64,000 nt of DNA from an uncultured Rhodocyclaceae bacterium (GTDB lineage Bacteria; Pseudomonadota; Gammaproteobacteria; Burkholderiales; Rhodocyclaceae): NCBI GenBank assembly GCA_907163075.1, contig CAJQTY010000001.1:496001-560000 (forward strand), in the 5' to 3' direction. Below are positions 60,435 through 64,000 of this stretch, in pieces. The notes under the pieces are model-generated. The model ran no database searches. It had not been told where the DNA came from and saw nothing but the letters and a program-made list of their open reading frames with translations. The translations under genes were made by a program, and so were the position numbers. Numbering within the stretch: position 1 is the first letter of the stretch; each line of letters opens with the position of its first letter.

Positions 60435-60997
60435 TTCTTGCCTCCCTTGTCAACAGGGGCTCGCTTCAAGGCGGCATTCATGCTGAATTCGCTGAGTCGC
60501 CGCTTGTCGACCATCACAGCTTTGATTTCGATCAGTTGCGGCTTCTCAAGCCACGGAGACGCTTCAATATTTCGCATCAGCGTAGAAACCCGCGCATTGG
60601 ACTGCGCCAATCCGCTCAAGGCAATTGTCGCTCCCACCTGTTTCATCGAACGCAGATAGACACCCTCGGGCGTTTGTTTTACCAGTTCGCTTAGCAGGTG
60701 CACGGCTTCTGCCCGGTCACGCTGAAGCGACTCGATGATCTGCTTGCGCGCCAGCAGAGCCTGTGTCTGCTCCTTGAGTCGCTTGATCTGCTCGATCTGC
60801 TTGTCGAGAACGGCAATTTCCTTCTTAAGGAATTCGTTCTTGGCGTCCTGCGCCGAAATCTGACCTTCGATGATCGAATAAGCGAGAAACACAATCAAAC
60901 CGGCAAGGACTGTAACCATGCCGAGCAGAGCATAAAACTGCTGCCGCCTTGCCTTGCGCTTTTCTTCGCGATGAGGAAGGAGATTGATGCGCATCAT
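60431..60997 (-). CDS. pilN: Type IV pilus assembly protein PilN
   Basis: A 188-residue bitopic protein. The conserved cytoplasmic MRINLLPHREEKRKARR near the start binds the PilM groove. One membrane segment follows (LGMVTVLAGLIVFLAYSII), then a coiled coil (FLKKEIAVLDKQIEQIKRL) and a periplasmic PilO-like domain. It may start at the second Met. The overlap with pilM and pilO (4 bases each) implies coupled translation. Confidence 0.95.
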   Translation of the reverse strand: MMRINLLPHREEKRKARRQQFYALLGMVTVLAGLIVFLAYSIIEGQISAQDAKNEFLKKEIAVLDKQIEQIKRLKEQTQALLARKQIIESLQRDRAEAVHLLSELVKQTPEGVYLRSMKQVGATIALSGLAQSNARVSTLMRNIEASPWLEKPQLIEIKAVMVDKRRLSEFSMNAALKRAPVDKGGKK

Positions 60998-62073
60998 TCG
61001 TCAAACCTCCGCAGAGCAAGACCGCACGCCGCCATCAGCGATGAAGCATCGGCCAGCAGACGCTTGGCATTGACCCGTTCGGACAGCACCATATCGGCAA
61101 AGGGGTTGGCAATGATCGTGTTGATCTGCGTTCTCGATGCCACCACTTCGTCCGCGCCGGGAAGGACAGCGCACCCACCGGCAAGAACGATGTGGTTGAC
61201 CTGACTAAACTGCGTCGAGGTAAAAAAGAACTGCAAGGCGCGCGAAACTTCCATAGCCATGCTTTCCACAAACGGCTGCAAGAGTTCCGCCTCATAGTTG
61301 TCCGGCAGATTGTTCCGCCGCTTCTCGGACTCCGCCTCGTCAAACGTCATCCCGAAAAGACGGGCAATATCCTGCGTCAATTGATTTCCGCCAAATGCCT
61401 GTTCGCGAACGTAAAGTTGCTGGCCATCACGCAGCACGGTCAGGTTCATGACGTTGGCTCCGACATCGATCAGGGCGACGATCTTCCCCTTGCCGCCTTC
61501 AGGCAGCTGCTTCTCGACTAATTCGAAGGCAGCCAGCACGGCAAAAGACTCGACATCCACAACGACCGGTTTCAAGCCGGCGGCTTCAACGATGGCAACG
61601 CGATCCTCGACCTTTTCCTTGCGTGAGGCCGCGATCAGAACCTCGATTTCATCGGGCGAGGACGGCGCCGGACCGACGACCTGAAAGTCGAGGTTCACTT
61701 CTTCAAGGGCAAACGGAATGTACTGGTTGGCCTCGGATTCGACCTGGACCTCCAGCTCTTCCTCGCGCTGACCGGCCGCGACGATGATTTTCTTGGTAAT
61801 TACGTGCGAAGCGGGAAGTGCAATTGCGACCTGTTTGGTCGTGGTCGCCAGCTTCTTCCACGTCCGCTTCACACAGTCGGCCGCAGCCTCCAGATTTACG
61901 ATATTGCCGTCGGTGACGGCATCCCTTGGCAGCACTTCAATCGTATATCTCTCGACGCGAAACCCGTTCTTGCCGTCACTCGCCAGTTCGACCATTTTGA
62001 CTGATGAGGAACTGATATCGACCCCGATCAGGGATCGAGCCTTGGGATTAAAAATCGATAGATCGAGCCGCAA
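60994..62073 (-). CDS. pilM: Type IV pilus assembly ATPase-like protein PilM
   Basis: A 359-residue cytoplasmic actin-like (FtsA-type) protein. Nucleotide-binding blocks are LIGVDISSSSVKMVEL at the N-terminus, VALIDVGANVMNLTVL near residue 200, and IVLAGGCAVLPGADEVV near 305. It anchors PilN on the inner face of the membrane. The start is TTG at 62073, with an AAGGGG-type ribosome binding site upstream. It is first in pilMNOPQ and divergent from the penicillin-binding protein gene. Confidence 0.95.
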   Translation of the reverse strand: MRLDLSIFNPKARSLIGVDISSSSVKMVELASDGKNGFRVERYTIEVLPRDAVTDGNIVNLEAAADCVKRTWKKLATTTKQVAIALPASHVITKKIIVAAGQREEELEVQVESEANQYIPFALEEVNLDFQVVGPAPSSPDEIEVLIAASRKEKVEDRVAIVEAAGLKPVVVDVESFAVLAAFELVEKQLPEGGKGKIVALIDVGANVMNLTVLRDGQQLYVREQAFGGNQLTQDIARLFGMTFDEAESEKRRNNLPDNYEAELLQPFVESMAMEVSRALQFFFTSTQFSQVNHIVLAGGCAVLPGADEVVASRTQINTIIANPFADMVLSERVNAKRLLADASSLMAACGLALRRFDE

Positions 62074-62209
62074 AGCGCCACCCCTTGCCGAAAAAACCCT
62101 TGAATAATTTGTAGTTAGCGTATTTATAGATAATCTACATTAGATGCTAGCAACAAGCATCGGGCAAGTAAAGCCATTTCTGTTGCCGTCGCTGGCGTTT
62201 GCACACTCC

Positions 62210-62238
62210 GTCACAGCCCTTCGGGCAGGGTTTATAAT
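62210..62238 (+). promoter_or_regulatory. Candidate sigma-70 promoter of the PBP gene
   Basis: GTCACA, 17-base spacer, TATAAT (62233-62238), about 34 bases before the proposed TTG start. Confidence 0.5.
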
Positions 62239-62271
62239 TGCCTGGAATACCTACTATTTTTGGACTCCAAC

Positions 62272-64000
62272 TTGCCTAACCTTTCACGCTGGATTCTTTA
62301 TCCCATCCTGTTCCTTGTCGGCCTTGCGGTAATGGCGGTCGCCATGGCTGCCGTGGTGTTGACTCTGACTTATCCGAACCTGCCTTCACTGGAAATACTC
62401 ACCGACTATCGGCCGAAGGTCCCGCTGCGCATCTACACTGCCGATGGCCAACTGATTGGGGAATTTGGCGAAGAGCGTCGGGCTGTCGTGCGCATCCAGG
62501 ATGTCCCCGAGATCATGAAACAGGCCATTCTGGCGGCTGAGGATGAGCGCTTTTACCAGCATGGCGGCGTCGATGCGCAGGGTGTCATGCGCGCCGTCCT
62601 GAGTAATATATTGGGAGGGGGGAAACGCCAGGGGGCCTCGACGATTACACAACAGGTTGCCAAGAATTTTTTCCTGTCGTCGGAGAAAACCTACACCCGA
62701 AAACTCTACGAAGCACTGCTTTCCTTCAAAATTGAAAGCAATCTTAGCAAGGACCAGATATTTGAACTGTATATCAACCAGATTTTTCTCGGGCAGCGGG
62801 CCTACGGATTTGGCGCGGCGGCTCAGATCTATTATGGCAAGCCGCTCAAGGAGTTGACTGTCGCCGAAGCAGCCATGCTGGCCGGATTACCGAAGGCGCC
62901 GTCCGCGTTCAACCCGGTCGTCAACCCCAAGCGGGCCAGTTTGCGTCAGCAATATGTGTTGCGCCGCATGCACGAACTCGGTTTTATCGATGCCGGGCAA
63001 CACGAAGCCGCGCTCAAGCAGCCATTAGTCGTCAAACGCGACACCAATGAATTTGCTGTCCACGCCGAGTTTGTCGCCGAAATGGCGCGCCAAATGGCCG
63101 CCGAGCGCTTCCCGCAGGATGTTTACACGCGTGGCCTGCGCGTCTATACAACAATCCTGAAGAATGATCAGGAAGCCGCCTACAACAGCTTGCGCCGTGG
63201 CGTGCTCGACTATGACCGGCGCCACGGCTACCGCGGCGCCGAAGCCTACGCCGAAATGACGGACATCAAGTCCGAGCAGGACGAGGCCCTGGATGAACTG
63301 CTGCAGGAATTCAGCGATTCCGAGGATCTGCATCCAGCCGTGATTCTCAAAGCCGACGTCAAGCAGATTCGGGCCTATCGCCGCGGCGGCGAAATTGTCA
63401 CAATCAGCGGCGACGGCCTGAAGTTCGCCGCCCGCATGATCGACGACAAGGCCCCGCCGAACAAGCGACTGCGGCGTGGTGCCATCATTCGCGTGCAGAC
63501 CGACGACAAAAACAATTGGCGTATCACGCAAATGCCGGAGGTCGAAGCCGCATTCCTGTCCGCCGATCCGCAGAACGGCGCCATTCGCTCCCTGGTTGGC
63601 GGTTTTGACTTCAACCGCAATAAATTCAACCATACAACGCAAGCCTGGCGACAACCGGGTTCCAGTTTCAAGCCATTCATCTACTCCGGCTCGCTTGAAA
63701 AGGGTTTCACGCCGGCTTCGATCATCCGCGACGAGCCGATCAGCTTTCCCGCCTCGGTGACCGGCAGCCAGGCCTGGGAGCCGAAAAACTACGACGGCAA
63801 GTACGAGGGACCGATGCGCATGCGCACGGCGCTGGCAAAGTCCAAGAACATGGTCTCGATCCGCTTGCTGCAAGCCAGCGGCGTTCATTTCATACAGGAC
63901 TACGCCACCCGGTTCGGCTTCAGTGCCGACAAGCATCCGCCCTACCTGACGATGGCGCTCGGCGCCGGCTCGGTCACGCCGTGGCAGATGGTTACCGCCT
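62272..64000 (+). CDS. mrcA: Class A penicillin-binding protein 1A (partial)
   Basis: The first 576 or so residues of a bifunctional peptidoglycan synthase; the gene runs off the window. An N-terminal membrane anchor (LFLVGLAVMAVAMAAVVLTL) leads into the GT51 glycosyltransferase with ILAAEDERFYQHGGVDAQG (catalytic Glu), GASTITQQVAKNFFLSSEKT and KIESNLSKDQIFELYINQIF. An OB-like insert follows, then the transpeptidase with QPGSSFKPFIYSGSL (S-x-x-K). The start is uncertain: TTG at 62272 is proposed, TTG at 62260 is possible, and no strong ribosome binding site is visible. Placement next to pilM is typical for Beta- and Gammaproteobacteria. Confidence 0.92.
   Translation, partial: MPNLSRWILYPILFLVGLAVMAVAMAAVVLTLTYPNLPSLEILTDYRPKVPLRIYTADGQLIGEFGEERRAVVRIQDVPEIMKQAILAAEDERFYQHGGVDAQGVMRAVLSNILGGGKRQGASTITQQVAKNFFLSSEKTYTRKLYEALLSFKIESNLSKDQIFELYINQIFLGQRAYGFGAAAQIYYGKPLKELTVAEAAMLAGLPKAPSAFNPVVNPKRASLRQQYVLRRMHELGFIDAGQHEAALKQPLVVKRDTNEFAVHAEFVAEMARQMAAERFPQDVYTRGLRVYTTILKNDQEAAYNSLRRGVLDYDRRHGYRGAEAYAEMTDIKSEQDEALDELLQEFSDSEDLHPAVILKADVKQIRAYRRGGEIVTISGDGLKFAARMIDDKAPPNKRLRRGAIIRVQTDDKNNWRITQMPEVEAAFLSADPQNGAIRSLVGGFDFNRNKFNHTTQAWRQPGSSFKPFIYSGSLEKGFTPASIIRDEPISFPASVTGSQAWEPKNYDGKYEGPMRMRTALAKSKNMVSIRLLQASGVHFIQDYATRFGFSADKHPPYLTMALGAGSVTPWQMVTA

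Overview
The window looks like a chromosome segment of a betaproteobacterium, most likely Rhodocyclales (Azoarcus / Dechloromonas / Accumulibacter-like). The evidence is the block mrcA <> pilMNOPQ - aroK - aroB - dgt - gltBD, the GC-rich housekeeping genes with long antisense open frames, the PEP-CTERM proteins, and relics of several betaproteobacterial IS families. Taxonomy is inferred from gene content and order only.

Layout. 1-12.5 kb: tail of an AmmeMemoRadiSam radical-SAM gene, a degenerate alpha/beta hydrolase, a PAS-GGDEF-EAL gene with a 1-base frameshift, mfd, a class I DAHP synthase, a DUF1015 gene, then two FtsX/LolC-type permeases. 12.6-28 kb is a lower-GC accessory region. It holds two VAO/cresol-dehydrogenase-like flavoproteins, an ISAzo13-type transposase, three PEP-CTERM proteins (one a GDSL esterase), a DUF1302-like outer-membrane protein, a LolD-like ATPase, a LolA-like periplasmic protein, a low-molecular-weight tyrosine phosphatase, and a FeeM-type N-acyl amino acid synthase fused to PilZ. 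28-33.4 kb is a gene graveyard: SGNH, SDR, pta, IS5 and ABC fragments, an SDR gene split by an intact IS630-type element, and a small intact monooxygenase. 33.4-40.3 kb: a Gly/Met-rich exported protein, ackA, and a three-gene ABC importer whose permease carries an extra N-terminal extracytoplasmic domain; the operon ends in a TA-flanked MITE. 40.4-64 kb is core genome: glmS, glmU, gltD, gltB, pntA, pntB, a CBS protein, dgt, aroB, aroK, pilQPONM and the 5' part of a class A PBP gene.

How the genes may work together. The most interesting unit is the dispersed set between 10 and 28 kb. A c-di-GMP-responsive (PilZ) synthase would make a long-chain N-acyl amino acid, flavoproteins could oxidise it, a Lol-like exporter (two permeases, ATPase, LolA-like carrier) with a beta-barrel protein could carry it to the outer membrane or surface, and PEP-CTERM proteins would be sorted alongside. 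Two PEP-CTERM genes share an identical 17-bp element upstream of sigma-54-type promoters, which suggests co-regulation. The linkage of N-acyl amino acid synthases to PEP-CTERM/exosortase is established in the literature; the complete export route proposed here is inference. No exosortase gene lies in the window.

I found no tRNA, rRNA or CRISPR array.
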